DNA from: Bryobacter sp.
GTDB lineage: Bacteria; Acidobacteriota; Terriglobia; Bryobacterales; Bryobacteraceae
Direction of reading: 5' to 3'
DNA: 64,000 nt
Assembly (NCBI GenBank): GCA_022843605.1
Contig: JALHNI010000010.1
Span: 1 to 64,000 of the forward strand
The position numbers and the translations under genes were made by a program. Of this stretch, positions 52,263 through 61,425 are shown one piece after another (the first letter of the stretch is position 1; each line of letters opens with the position of its first letter). The notes beneath the pieces are model-generated. The model did not search any database. It was not told the DNA's origin and saw only the letters and a list, made by a program, of their open reading frames with translations.

Positions 52263-53542
52263 CGCGGCGCCTGTAGCTTCACTAACGTGCCCCCCTGCGG
52301 GCAGGGCTGAAAGTCAATTCTACCGTCGATCAGTTGTGCGCGTTCCCGCATGCCGGTGAGGCCCATTCCCGGGCCCTTGCCGGGAGCGAGTCCGCGGCCG
52401 CGGTCCTCCACTTCCAGCGTGAGCCGATCGGCCGTCGCGCTCAATCTCACGAACGCCTCTTCCACTCCCGCATGGCGTACGACGTTATTCAATGCCTCCT
52501 GAAGAATGCGGAAAATGTGGATACTCGTGGCCGGGTTTACCTCGAATGGTGCGGGCGGCTGGTAGTGAATTTTCAAGCCGGTCTGATGCTGTACGGTGGG
52601 CAGATACCAGGCGATGGTGGGCAGCAGTCCCTGCTCTTGCAGCAGTACAGGCTGCAACGTTTGGGAGAGCGTCCGCACAGACTGCAACGCATTCTGCGCG
52701 ATCTGCTGCACCTCGAGCACATTGGGATCCTGCCGCGCCGCCCTTTGCAGCATCACGCCGATCGCCGTCAGAATCTGGCCGAACTCATCGTGCAACTCGC
52801 GCGACACGTGACGAAGCGTGTCCTCCTGCGTGGTGATCAGGCGGCGGGCGAGTTCGCTGCGCTGCGCTGAAAGATCCGTGATGCGGGCGAAAAGCCTCCT
52901 GTTGGCTTCAATTACCCAGAGTCCGCTGGCCAGCAGCAGGACGAGCATCGCGACCAAGAAGATGTAGACGTTGCGTTCGACGTTGGCATAGATCGCCGTA
53001 ATCTGCGTGCCGGCTTGCTGTTCGTTCTCGTTGTTGCGCACCAGCAGGCGCGCCACCATGTTGGCTAGCGTCGCGCGGCGGGCCTCGATGGAGTCGCGAA
53101 ACTGCTGGCGCGCGCGGGCTTCGTTGGGCTCCTGGAATGCTTGGTCGACCGCGGTCCAGAATTGACGCAGCGAACTGTTCAGGTACTCGGACTGCGAGGG
53201 CTCGCGAATCGCAAGGCGGAGCGCGTCGTCCAGGTCCTCACGAATGCGCTTGAACTGCGGCGCCCACGCGGTCAGCGGATAGGGCTCGGACTGGTCCAGC
53301 AGATCGCGCGTCACCAGGCCGAGCGAATGCAAGTTGTCCTGAATGCGCAGCAATTGCAGGGAATCGCGGCGGTTGCGATCCACGAGGTCCGTCTGCAATT
53401 GCTGCACGCGGTGGATCTGCTGGATGGTGAACGCCGCATAGAGAACCACAGCCAGCAGCGTCACCGCCAGCCCCAGCAGCAAACCCGGCGTCGGAGATCG
53501 GAACTTTCGGGCGTGCACTTCGTATTCAGGGTATCGGAACAC
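52259..53542 (-). CDS. Sensor histidine kinase (HisKA_3/NarX type)
   Basis: The 427-residue protein has two membrane helices (about 18-40 and 192-214) flanking an extracytoplasmic four-helix-like sensor (LQTDLVDRNRRDSLQLLRIQ onward). The HisKA_3 dimerisation helix with the phospho-accepting His (LRHVSRELHDEFGQ, H about 246) and a HATPase_c domain (LNNVVRHAGVEEAFV; DRGRGLAPGKGPGMGLTGMRER) follow. The ligand is unknown. GTG 53542 has AAGGAG very close. It is divergent from padR, with which it shares a 58-bp region holding the PadR-type operator. Confidence 0.88.
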   Translation of the reverse strand: MFRYPEYEVHARKFRSPTPGLLLGLAVTLLAVVLYAAFTIQQIHRVQQLQTDLVDRNRRDSLQLLRIQDNLHSLGLVTRDLLDQSEPYPLTAWAPQFKRIREDLDDALRLAIREPSQSEYLNSSLRQFWTAVDQAFQEPNEARARQQFRDSIEARRATLANMVARLLVRNNENEQQAGTQITAIYANVERNVYIFLVAMLVLLLASGLWVIEANRRLFARITDLSAQRSELARRLITTQEDTLRHVSRELHDEFGQILTAIGVMLQRAARQDPNVLEVQQIAQNALQSVRTLSQTLQPVLLQEQGLLPTIAWYLPTVQHQTGLKIHYQPPAPFEVNPATSIHIFRILQEALNNVVRHAGVEEAFVRLSATADRLTLEVEDRGRGLAPGKGPGMGLTGMRERAQLIDGRIDFQPCPQGGTLVKLQAPR

Positions 53543-53549
53543 TCTCTCC

Positions 53550-53594
53550 TTGCCAAACTAGGAGAGGCGCGCTATATTCCTAGTTTAACTAGGA
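53550..53594 (+). promoter_or_regulatory. padR promoter with overlapping inverted repeats
   Basis: TTGCCA (53550-53555) and TATATT (53573-53578) are spaced by 17 bases. AAACTAGGA (53555-53563) and TCCTAGTTT (53578-53586) form a 9-bp inverted repeat across the spacer and -10 box, and a third copy AACTAGGA (53587-53594) follows, making CTAGTT-T-AACTAG. This is a typical autoregulatory arrangement for a PadR dimer. Confidence 0.65.
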
Positions 53595-53600
53595 GAACAC

Positions 53601-53930
53601 ATGCAGATCCTGCCCGGTACTCTCGACCTATTAATTCTAAAGGCGGTGTCGCTGAAACCCCTGCACGGCTATGGCGTGCTGCTGCGCATCAAACAAATCT
53701 CCGGCGAAGCCTTGGACATCCCGCAGGGGTCGCTCTATCCGGCGCTCTACCGGTTGGAGCATCAGGAACTGATCACCGCCGAATGGGCGCCCAGCGACAA
53801 CAACCGGCGCGCCAAGTTTTACACCCTCACCGCGGCCGGACGGCGGCGTTTGAAGGAAGAAACAGCGGGCTGGAACCGTATGTCGGCGGCCATCGAGGCG
53901 GCGCTGAGAACGACCCCGGAGGAGGTGTAG
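53601..53930 (+). CDS. PadR-family transcriptional regulator
   Basis: The 109-residue winged-helix repressor has the PadR pattern: LPGTLDLLILKAVSLKPLHG, then IPQGSLYPALYRLEHQELI and the wing YTLTAAGRRRLKEE. PadR proteins next to ADOP permeases are a recurrent acidobacterial pair. It begins 7 bases after its putative operator and ends 3 bp before the permease gene, so it very likely represses its own operon. The ligand is unknown. Confidence 0.92.
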   Translation: MQILPGTLDLLILKAVSLKPLHGYGVLLRIKQISGEALDIPQGSLYPALYRLEHQELITAEWAPSDNNRRAKFYTLTAAGRRRLKEETAGWNRMSAAIEAALRTTPEEV

Positions 53931-53933
53931 GTC

Positions 53934-56564
53934 ATGTTGCAGCGTGTCCGTGCCCTGCTGAGCCGTCGCCGTTTTGAAGAGAACATGAGCGAGGAGTTGC
54001 GCTTCCACCTCCAGCAGTACGCGGAAGATCTCGTGCGTTCCGGCGTGCCGCTGGCAGCAGCGGAACGCCAAGCCAGGCTGGAGTTGGGCCTCAATACCGT
54101 GAAGGAGGAGTGCCGCGAAGCCCGGGGTCTGTACTGGTTCGATGAGCTTGCGCGCCAGGTGCGCCACGCCCTGCGACTGCTGAGGAAGTCCCCCGGCTTT
54201 ACCGCGACAGCGCTCGCCACCCTGGCCATCTGCCTGGGAGCCAATCTGGCGATCTTCGCTGTGATCGACTCAGTGCTGCTGCGTTCGCTCCCTTTCCCTG
54301 CCGCCGAAAGGCTAGTCACCATTTACAACACTTACCCGAAGGCGGGAGTCGACCGGGACGGCTCGTCTGTAACCAACTATTACGAGCGCCGCGGGCAGCT
54401 TCCTGCCTTTTCCTCCCTGTCCATTTATCGCGAGCGCGAGGTGATCGTCGGCGAGCCAGGGTCGACTGAAAAAGTACCGATCCTGGCGGTTTCGCCTGAA
54501 TTTTTCGAGACTGTGGGCGTGTTGCCCGTCCGGGGACGCGCTTTCAGGGAAGAGGAGACCACGTTCGAGACTGACCAGGTCGCGATCCTGACGCATGCCT
54601 GCTGGCAGCGCCGCTTTAACGCTGATCCTGAGATCCTGGGCCGTCAGTTTCGGGTAAACGCAAGGAAGATCACCGTGGTCGGTGTGCTCCCCGCCGATTT
54701 TCGGTTTCTCTCCTCCGGCGTTCAGTTTTTCGCGCCGTTCGCCTCGAATCCGGAGGAGCGTACAGCGCGGCAACGTCATTCGGGAGGTAACCGAAAGTAC
54801 ATCGTCGCCCGGCTGAAGCCCGGGGCAACGCTATCCGAAGCGCAAGCTCAGATCGACTCCCACAACGCGGCGCTTGAGGCGGGATCGCCCCAGGCGAAGA
54901 TGTTAGCCGAAGCGGGATTTCGCTCGGTCGCCGTAGGCTTGCATGAGGATCATGTCGCAACGATCCGGCCGACGCTGTGGCTGTTGCAAGCGGGGGTTGC
55001 CGTGTTGCTGTCGATCGGTATCGTCAACCTCGCCAACCTCCTGTTGATCCGGGCCAACGGACGCATGAAGGAAATGGCCGTGCGCCAAGCGTTGGGTGCG
55101 GGCCGCCGGCAGATCGTCATTGAGGTGCTGGTGGAGACAACGCTGCTCACACTGTTGGGGGGCCTCTTGGGCTGCGCTGTTGGAGCGGGCGGAGTGCAGT
55201 TGCTCGCCTCGTTGGGAGCCAGCCAACTCCCCTTGGGCGCTCAGGTGGTCTTCGATGCCCGCGCTGCATGGGTAGCGTTACTGGCGGCATTAGCACTTGG
55301 CGTGATACTGGCCTGGCCCGTTGCCTGGTTCAGCGTCAGAGACAACGCCCTGCGCGGCGAAAGCCGGGGTGCGACCATCAGCGCTGCCGCGCAAAGGCTA
55401 CGCCACGCGTTGATCGTCGCCGAGATTGCATTGGCGTTCGTGCTGCTGGCCAGTGGGGGATTGCTGGGTTTGAGTCTGAATCGGGCGATGGCTGTGTCGC
55501 CAGGCTTTCGCCCCAACCACGTCCTCACTGGCCAGATTCTGCTTCCGTGGACCAGCTACGCCGAGCCGGCAATTCGATACTCGTTTGTCGACGAGTTGAC
55601 GCGCCAGGTAGAGGCGCAGCCGGGTGTCGTTGCGGCTGGCCTGGTCACCAACGTGCCGTTCAGCGGCCACAGTGGAAAGAGCGCCGCCACCGTCAAGGGT
55701 CATGTCAGTCACCCGGGCGAATCACCTCGTGGAAGCTACTCTTACGCCGTGGCCGGGAACTATTTTGCGGCAATGGGCTTCGTTCTACATGCAGGACGCT
55801 TCCTTGCGTCTGACGAGCGCGAACGCAACTGCGTGGTGGATGCAGATTTTGCCCAATTCTATTGGCCTAATGGCAATGCGCTGGGCCAGCAACTGTATTC
55901 GGGCTCAGACGCAACCGGGCAGCCATACACCGTGGTGGGTGTCGTGGGACCGGTGAAACAGGCGGGCCTAACCGATGCCGTTGCTCAAGGCGCAGTTTAC
56001 TATCCCTATCGCTATCGGCCGGAGGGCGAACTGTACCTCGTCGCCCGCACCGCCACCCCGCCCGAAACTCTGGCCCGGACGCTGCAAAAAGTCGTGCGCG
56101 GGCTCGACCCGGACCTGCCCCTCACCGACATCCGCTCCATGGAGGCTCGTATTGACGACAGCCTGCTCACGCGCCGCTCTCCCGCCTTCCTGGCCGGCCT
56201 CTTCTCGGCGATCGCCCTCTTACTCACCACCATCGGCACCTACGGCGTACTGAGCTACGCCGTGGTCCAGCGTCGCCGCGAAATCGCGGTCCGCATGGCG
56301 CTTGGCGCCCGGCCGAACCAAATCCGCAGCCAGTACCTCGCCCTGGCGCTCCGTCTGCTGGCTGCGGGCCTGGCCCTCGGCCTCGCCGGCGCCTGGGTCA
56401 GCGGACAGGCGATGCAAGCGGTGCTCTTTCAGGTGCCCGCCTTGCACCCTTTCGTGCTCGGGGGCGCGGCGGGCGTACTGGCTCTCGCCTGTTTGGCGGC
56501 ATGTCTGTTGCCCTCGCACCGCGCGGCGCGCACTTCGCCCATGGAAGCTTTGGCCGAAAACTAG
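53934..56564 (+). CDS. ADOP-family permease (FtsX/MacB-like)
   Basis: The 876-residue protein is an acidobacterial duplicated orphan permease: an N-terminal cytosolic helix region (SEELRFHLQQYAEDLVRSGV), a membrane helix, a MacB periplasmic domain (about 105-340), an FtsX three-helix unit (about 345-480), a second periplasmic domain and a second FtsX unit near the C-terminus (LLTTIGTYGVLSYAVVQRRR onward). No ATPase gene is next to it, as usual for ADOPs, so it either uses a distant ATPase or works without one as a mechanotransmission/export component. Coupled to padR. Conserved ends such as SPMEALAEN are intact. Confidence 0.92.
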   Translation: MLQRVRALLSRRRFEENMSEELRFHLQQYAEDLVRSGVPLAAAERQARLELGLNTVKEECREARGLYWFDELARQVRHALRLLRKSPGFTATALATLAICLGANLAIFAVIDSVLLRSLPFPAAERLVTIYNTYPKAGVDRDGSSVTNYYERRGQLPAFSSLSIYREREVIVGEPGSTEKVPILAVSPEFFETVGVLPVRGRAFREEETTFETDQVAILTHACWQRRFNADPEILGRQFRVNARKITVVGVLPADFRFLSSGVQFFAPFASNPEERTARQRHSGGNRKYIVARLKPGATLSEAQAQIDSHNAALEAGSPQAKMLAEAGFRSVAVGLHEDHVATIRPTLWLLQAGVAVLLSIGIVNLANLLLIRANGRMKEMAVRQALGAGRRQIVIEVLVETTLLTLLGGLLGCAVGAGGVQLLASLGASQLPLGAQVVFDARAAWVALLAALALGVILAWPVAWFSVRDNALRGESRGATISAAAQRLRHALIVAEIALAFVLLASGGLLGLSLNRAMAVSPGFRPNHVLTGQILLPWTSYAEPAIRYSFVDELTRQVEAQPGVVAAGLVTNVPFSGHSGKSAATVKGHVSHPGESPRGSYSYAVAGNYFAAMGFVLHAGRFLASDERERNCVVDADFAQFYWPNGNALGQQLYSGSDATGQPYTVVGVVGPVKQAGLTDAVAQGAVYYPYRYRPEGELYLVARTATPPETLARTLQKVVRGLDPDLPLTDIRSMEARIDDSLLTRRSPAFLAGLFSAIALLLTTIGTYGVLSYAVVQRRREIAVRMALGARPNQIRSQYLALALRLLAAGLALGLAGAWVSGQAMQAVLFQVPALHPFVLGGAAGVLALACLAACLLPSHRAARTSPMEALAEN

Positions 56565-58966
56565 CGCCGGGCGGCGGCGATCTCGGCGAGGTCCTGCTTG
56601 GCGCTTTCGAGCCAGCTCACCGAAGGCTCAGATTGCCGGGCCACGATCTCCTGCCCCCGTTTGGTCTCCGTTTCGGCCTCCGCGTACTTCTTCTGCCGCA
56701 ACAAGGTCCGGCCCAGCTTGATTCGGCCGATTCCCTCGTTGACGTGGCCCGCAGGCAAAGTCCTGGCGTACAAAGCTAAAGAGTCGCGAAACAGCGGTTC
56801 CGCGCGCGCCCACTGCTGCCGGCGCATGAAGACGCTTGCCAGGTTCGACTTGGCAATCCCAATCAGGTAGTGCTTCCCCGCGTAGACGCTCTCGTAAATG
56901 GCGATCATGCGCCCGAAGTGCTTTTCAGCTTCGTCCAGCTGGCCGCGTGCGATCGCGTTGTTGCCCAGTTCGTTCACGGTGGAAGCCACCTGCGGATGGT
57001 TCGGGCCATAGACCCGCGTCCGGATAGCCAACGCGCGGGTGAGCAGGCCCGCGGCATCATCGAGGCGCTTCTGGGAGACGAGCGCCCGCCCGATCAAGGT
57101 GAGCGTCGATGCAGCCTTCGGATGCTCCGGACCATAGAAAGCCTCCATGATCGTAAGCGCCTGACGATGGAACCCTTCCGCCTCGCGATAGTGGCCCGTG
57201 TCCTGCTGAATGGCGCCAAGGTTGATCAGCACCTCGGCGATGAACGGATGCGCTGGGCCATGAATCTGCCGGAACATCTCCAGAGCCCGCCGGTTGAGCT
57301 TCTCGGACTCGGCGTACTCGCCGGTATAGAAGTGCACATTGCCCAGGTACACCAGCGCCGTCGCCAGTTCCGAAGGCGGCTGCCCTGGGGCGGAGAGGAT
57401 TGCGATGGCCTCCTTCAGTACCGGCGCCGCTTTGGCATAAGCGCCGCTCTCTTCCAGCACATGGCCCAAGGTCATCTGCGCCTTGCCGATGTTCAGGTGG
57501 CCGGGCGGGTGATTCGCTTGCGCGGCCCGCAGACTCTCGCGGGCCAGTCTCTCGGCCTCGTCATGCTTGGCCTGTTCGCTGCGCAACAGCGCCAGACTGG
57601 TGAGGTTATCGACGTCGCGGCGGTGGGTGAGCGCGCCGTTCAGAAGGCGGTCCGCATCGTTGAGCCGGCCCAGTTTCTGGTAGACGTTGCCCAGCGTCCG
57701 GAAGAGCTCAGCCTGAGTTTCCGGATCGCGCTGCAGAGATTGCGCCTCTGCGACGCCGCGATCCAGCAGTGTCGCCACACGCAAATCGTTCGATGGGCCT
57801 GCCGCCATGTCGCCGCCGTCGAAGAGATTCACCAGGAAGAGCCGGATGCGTCCGGAACGCGCCGCCTCGGCAAGCGCCTCGTTCCGTGCCTGGCTCAACC
57901 GGACCGTGTAAAAAGCCGAGAGCCCCGCCAGCACCACCACCGCCAAAGTCGCAGCCACCACCGCCCCCTGATTACGGCGAATAAACTTGCCTGCACGATA
58001 AGTAAACTGATCGGGCCGGGCATCCAGTGGCTCGCCGGCCAGATAGTGGTTGATATCCCGCATCAACGCGTCCACGGAGGAGTAGCGGCGCTTGGTTTCG
58101 GGTTGCAACGCCGTCTGGCAAAGAACCTCCAAGTCTGCGGGAAGTTTGCCCGGTAGCAGTTCACGCAGGATGACACCCAGGGAGTAAACATCGGTGTAGA
58201 CACCCACCGGTTCGCCCCGCAACTGCTCCGGAGCGGCGTAGGCGGGGGTCATCAGGCGCAGCGCCGTCAAGGTCTGGTCCGCCGTCGCATCCAGTTGTTT
58301 GGCAATGCCGAAGTCGAGCAGCTTCACGACACCCTCGTTGTTCACCAGGATGTTCGAGGGCTTCAGGTCGCGGTGGATGACAGCGTGTTGGTGGGCGTGC
58401 TGCACCGCCCCGCAGACCTGCCGGAAGAGATTGAGCCGCTGCTCCTGCGTCAGCGACTTTCGCGTGCAGTACTCCGTCAACGGGACGCCCTCGACATACT
58501 CCATTGCGAACCAGGGAGTGCCATCCGGAAGAGTATCCGCATCGTAGAGCTTGGCGATCCAGGCGTGGTTCAGTTGGGCCAGCGTGCGTTGTTCGAAGAG
58601 AAACCGTTCACGGCGGGCGGGTGATAGCCAGGCGTCCCGCAAAATCTTGATCGCCGCATGGCTGGCCAAGTCGTCCCGGACACCCAGGTACACCACACCC
58701 ATCCCGCCCTCGCCCAAAAGGCGTTCCAGGCGGTAAGGTCCCAGTTGCCGCGGCATCGGCGCTGCCCCGGCATCCAGGTGCGCCGCCAAACCTTGATCTA
58801 GCGCGGGTTGGGTGCGGGCGTCCTCGGCCAGCAGCGCCTCCACTTCCTCCCGCGTCTCCGTTGAAGGACAGTGCTGATCGAGGTACGCGGCCCGATCCGC
58901 CTGCGGCAAGTCAGCGACGGCGTGAAAAAGCTCCTGGATGAGCGCGTATTGGCCGGAATCCATCAT
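56561..58966 (-). CDS. Ser/Thr protein kinase with C-terminal TPR repeats
   Basis: The kinase domain (about residues 65-320) has the glycine loop LLGEGGMGVVYLG, VAIK-like HAAIKIL, the catalytic HRDLKPSN, DFGIAK and APEQL, so it should be active. A single membrane helix follows (GAVVAATLAVVVLAGLSAFY, about 335-355), then at least ten tetratricopeptide repeats to the end. With the kinase cytosolic, the TPR region is probably outside the membrane. ATG 58966 is used, 8 bases after the ECF sigma factor's stop; the upstream frame has no better start. Acidobacteria have many such sigma-kinase pairs; the kinase may phosphorylate the sigma factor or its regulator, which is inference. Confidence 0.87.
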   Translation of the reverse strand: MMDSGQYALIQELFHAVADLPQADRAAYLDQHCPSTETREEVEALLAEDARTQPALDQGLAAHLDAGAAPMPRQLGPYRLERLLGEGGMGVVYLGVRDDLASHAAIKILRDAWLSPARRERFLFEQRTLAQLNHAWIAKLYDADTLPDGTPWFAMEYVEGVPLTEYCTRKSLTQEQRLNLFRQVCGAVQHAHQHAVIHRDLKPSNILVNNEGVVKLLDFGIAKQLDATADQTLTALRLMTPAYAAPEQLRGEPVGVYTDVYSLGVILRELLPGKLPADLEVLCQTALQPETKRRYSSVDALMRDINHYLAGEPLDARPDQFTYRAGKFIRRNQGAVVAATLAVVVLAGLSAFYTVRLSQARNEALAEAARSGRIRLFLVNLFDGGDMAAGPSNDLRVATLLDRGVAEAQSLQRDPETQAELFRTLGNVYQKLGRLNDADRLLNGALTHRRDVDNLTSLALLRSEQAKHDEAERLARESLRAAQANHPPGHLNIGKAQMTLGHVLEESGAYAKAAPVLKEAIAILSAPGQPPSELATALVYLGNVHFYTGEYAESEKLNRRALEMFRQIHGPAHPFIAEVLINLGAIQQDTGHYREAEGFHRQALTIMEAFYGPEHPKAASTLTLIGRALVSQKRLDDAAGLLTRALAIRTRVYGPNHPQVASTVNELGNNAIARGQLDEAEKHFGRMIAIYESVYAGKHYLIGIAKSNLASVFMRRQQWARAEPLFRDSLALYARTLPAGHVNEGIGRIKLGRTLLRQKKYAEAETETKRGQEIVARQSEPSVSWLESAKQDLAEIAAARR

Positions 58967-58973
58967 CCGGCGC

Positions 58974-59567
58974 CTAACTGGCTCGCCGCAGTTCACGGCC
59001 CAGCCAGGCCCGCGCGGCGCGCCACTCGCGTTGCACGGTGGCTTCTGAGACGTTCAGCACGCGGGCGGTATCTTCCACGCCGAGCCCGCCAAAGAAGCGG
59101 CTTTCCACAATGGCCACTTGCCGCGTACTCAGCTTCGACAATTCTTCCAACGCGCCGTCCAGACGGAGAAACTCTTCTTCACTGGCGACCGGTTGGGCAC
59201 GAATTAGCGAGGCCAGCGGTTCATCGAAAGTCACCAGGGCCACCTGCCGCTTGAGCGCATGACGCCGCCTGGCGGACTCCACCAGCAGTTGCCGCATCGC
59301 CCGCGCCGCAATGTGCTTAAAGTGCAGCGGCGAAGCCCAGGAAAGCCGCGAAGAGGCCGAAAGCTTCAGCCACGCCTCATTTACCAATGCCGTCGGATTC
59401 AGCGTTGCGCCTGGATCGGCACCGCGCACACTCGCCGCCAGCCGGCGCAACTCCTCGTAGGCCACACTGAACGCTTCGTTCAGGACGTCCTGACCGGGCG
59501 CGGCCTCAGCAGAACTGGCGCGCAAGCGAGGGGGGCGGTCCAAAGGAGATTCTAGCAAATCCGGCAT
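58974..59567 (-). CDS. ECF-type sigma factor (TIGR02999-like)
   Basis: The 197-residue sigma factor shows region 2 (VAYEELRRLAASVRG, then LVNEAWLKL) and region 4 (VAIVESRFFGGLGVEDTARVL, then ATVQREWRAARAWLGREL). The sequence style (LNPTALVNEAWLKL, followed by HFKHIAARAMRQLLVESAR) matches the ECF group that is paired with Ser/Thr kinases in Acidobacteria and Planctomycetes. ATG 59567 is preferred; a longer frame to 59636 would run into the divergent gene's start. It is followed by the kinase-TPR gene after 7 bp. Confidence 0.85.
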   Translation of the reverse strand: MPDLLESPLDRPPRLRASSAEAAPGQDVLNEAFSVAYEELRRLAASVRGADPGATLNPTALVNEAWLKLSASSRLSWASPLHFKHIAARAMRQLLVESARRRHALKRQVALVTFDEPLASLIRAQPVASEEEFLRLDGALEELSKLSTRQVAIVESRFFGGLGVEDTARVLNVSEATVQREWRAARAWLGRELRRAS

Positions 59568-59596
59568 TTTTCTTTCCCCATCGTGACTGCTTTGCA

Positions 59597-59627
59597 AACT
59601 CCTCGCGCAAATCCAAAGTGAGGAGTT
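59597..59627 (+). promoter_or_regulatory. Hairpin that can hide the ribosome site of the NHL gene
   Basis: AACTCCTC (59597-59604) and GAGGAGTT (59620-59627) form a perfect 8-bp stem around a 15-base loop. The right arm is the Shine-Dalgarno sequence (GAGGAG, 59620-59625) for ATG 59631. Pairing would block initiation until the stem is opened, for example by temperature, a protein or another RNA. The stem is short but G+C-containing. Confidence 0.5.
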
Positions 59628-59630
59628 CTT

Positions 59631-61415
59631 ATGCATCGTTTATTACACATCACTTTCGTCTTCCTGGCATACTGCCTGACTGCCAGTGCGCAGATTCTCA
59701 GCAGCGCGGCGGGGAATACGAGTTGGAGCGCCGTCTACAACGTGGCGGTGGATTCAGCGGGGAACCTCTATGCACCCGACTACAGTGGCCACTACGTCTA
59801 CAAGATCGACCCTCTGGGCGCGATCACCACCTTTGCCGGAACAGGCCGAACTGGCTTCTCCGGCGACGGCGGCCCAGCAACGGCAGCCACCTTCCGGAGC
59901 CCCACCGGCGTCGCTGTGGGCCCGGATGGCAGCGTCTATATCACCGATTATGGCAACGACCGCATCCGCAAAGTGGCGCCCAACGGCATCATCACCACAA
60001 TCGCCGGAGGCGTAGCCGGTTTCGCCGGCGACGGCGGCCCCGCCACCGCCGCGCGTCTCAATTCGCCCGGCTCCATCGGTGTGGACCGCGCGGGAAACAT
60101 CTACTTCACTGACTACGCGAACTACCGCGTACGTCGAATCTCCACCACCGGCATCATCACCACCGTCGCCGGTACCGGATCGCGAAGCCTTTCCGGCAAC
60201 GGCGCAGCCGCCGCGGCCACCGATGCCTTTCCCTTCTGGCTGGCCGTCGCTCCAGACGGCACGTTCTACTACACTGACGATGGCGATAGCCGTCTGAATG
60301 GCTACAACCGCGTCCGCAAAGTACAGAACGGTATTGTCACCACGGTGGCCGGAACGGGAGTCGCTGCATATTCGGGCGATGGAGGACCGGCAACCGCCGC
60401 CCAAGTGCGATCCGCCAGCGGCGTGGCCGTGGACGCGAATGGCAACGTCTACATTGCCGATGCCACCGATGTACGAATCCGCAAAGTCTCGGCGAGCGGC
60501 ATCATCACGACTTACGCCGGGTCCGGCGTGGCCGGCAACACAGGCGACGGCGGACCAGCCCTGCAAGGCCGCTTCAATTTCCCGTCCGGCATGGCTACCG
60601 ACGCCGCCGGCAACCTCTATATCGCCGACGTGCGCAATAACAAGATCCGCAAAGTCAGCCCGCCCCCAGTGCCGCAAGTCCGCACCGACAACCCGGTGCT
60701 CACCTCATTCGGCGGCAAGGCCGGTTTCTCATCGAACACCTACGTCGAAGTCTACGGACAGAACTTCTCCACCACTTCGCGTCTCTGGGCCGGCGCTGAC
60801 TTCAACGGCATCAACGCGCCGACTTCGCTGGATGGCGTCAGTGTGACCGTGAATGGCAAGCCCGCCTTTGTCTATTACTTGAGCCCGAACCAGATCAACA
60901 TCAACACGCCGGAAGACACGGCTTCCGGCCCGGTGACCATTGAGGTGAAGACCCCGCTCGGCACTTCAAATCAGGTCACGGTGAATCGCGCCCGCCTCTC
61001 GCCGACGCTCCAGACCGTCCCCCAGTTTCTGATTGACGGAAAGCAGTATGTGGTGGCCCTGACGCCCGACTTCAGCACCTACATCGGCCGCGAAGGAATG
61101 CTCCCCGGCGTCGCCTTTAAGCCGGCCAAGCCCGGCGACACGGTCTCCATCTACGCCCTCGGCTGCGGCCCCACCACCCCGCCGACGCAAGCGGGTGTCG
61201 TCGCCGGCCAAGGCTCTGCTTTGGCTCTGCCGTACCAACTCCGGATTGGCGGAATCACTGCCCAAGTCAGCTTCGGCGGCATCGTCGGCGCCACTATCGG
61301 ACTCTACCAGTTCAACGTCGTCATCCCGGCCGTCGCCCCGGGAGACCAGCCGATCGATCTCACCATCGACGGCGTCCCCAACGCCCAGAACCTGACTATT
61401 GCAATCGGGCAATAA
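59631..61415 (+). CDS. Secreted NHL-repeat protein with TIGR03437-like C-terminal domain
   Basis: The 594-residue protein has a signal peptide (MHRLLHITFVFLAYCLTASA), six NHL blades each with an IITTVAGTG-x-GDGGPATAA type segment and VDRAGNIYFTDY type strand (residues ~35-345), and a C-terminal Solibacter-type domain (about 355-594) including YYLSPNQININTP and LGCGPTTPPTQAG. It is presumably an extracellular or outer-surface propeller. GAGGAG lies five bases before ATG 59631, inside a possible hairpin. It is divergent from the ECF sigma/kinase pair by 63 bp, so control by that sigma factor is likely but not shown. Confidence 0.83.
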   Translation: MHRLLHITFVFLAYCLTASAQILSSAAGNTSWSAVYNVAVDSAGNLYAPDYSGHYVYKIDPLGAITTFAGTGRTGFSGDGGPATAATFRSPTGVAVGPDGSVYITDYGNDRIRKVAPNGIITTIAGGVAGFAGDGGPATAARLNSPGSIGVDRAGNIYFTDYANYRVRRISTTGIITTVAGTGSRSLSGNGAAAAATDAFPFWLAVAPDGTFYYTDDGDSRLNGYNRVRKVQNGIVTTVAGTGVAAYSGDGGPATAAQVRSASGVAVDANGNVYIADATDVRIRKVSASGIITTYAGSGVAGNTGDGGPALQGRFNFPSGMATDAAGNLYIADVRNNKIRKVSPPPVPQVRTDNPVLTSFGGKAGFSSNTYVEVYGQNFSTTSRLWAGADFNGINAPTSLDGVSVTVNGKPAFVYYLSPNQININTPEDTASGPVTIEVKTPLGTSNQVTVNRARLSPTLQTVPQFLIDGKQYVVALTPDFSTYIGREGMLPGVAFKPAKPGDTVSIYALGCGPTTPPTQAGVVAGQGSALALPYQLRIGGITAQVSFGGIVGATIGLYQFNVVIPAVAPGDQPIDLTIDGVPNAQNLTIAIGQ

Positions 61416-61425
61416 TGCCTTGAAC

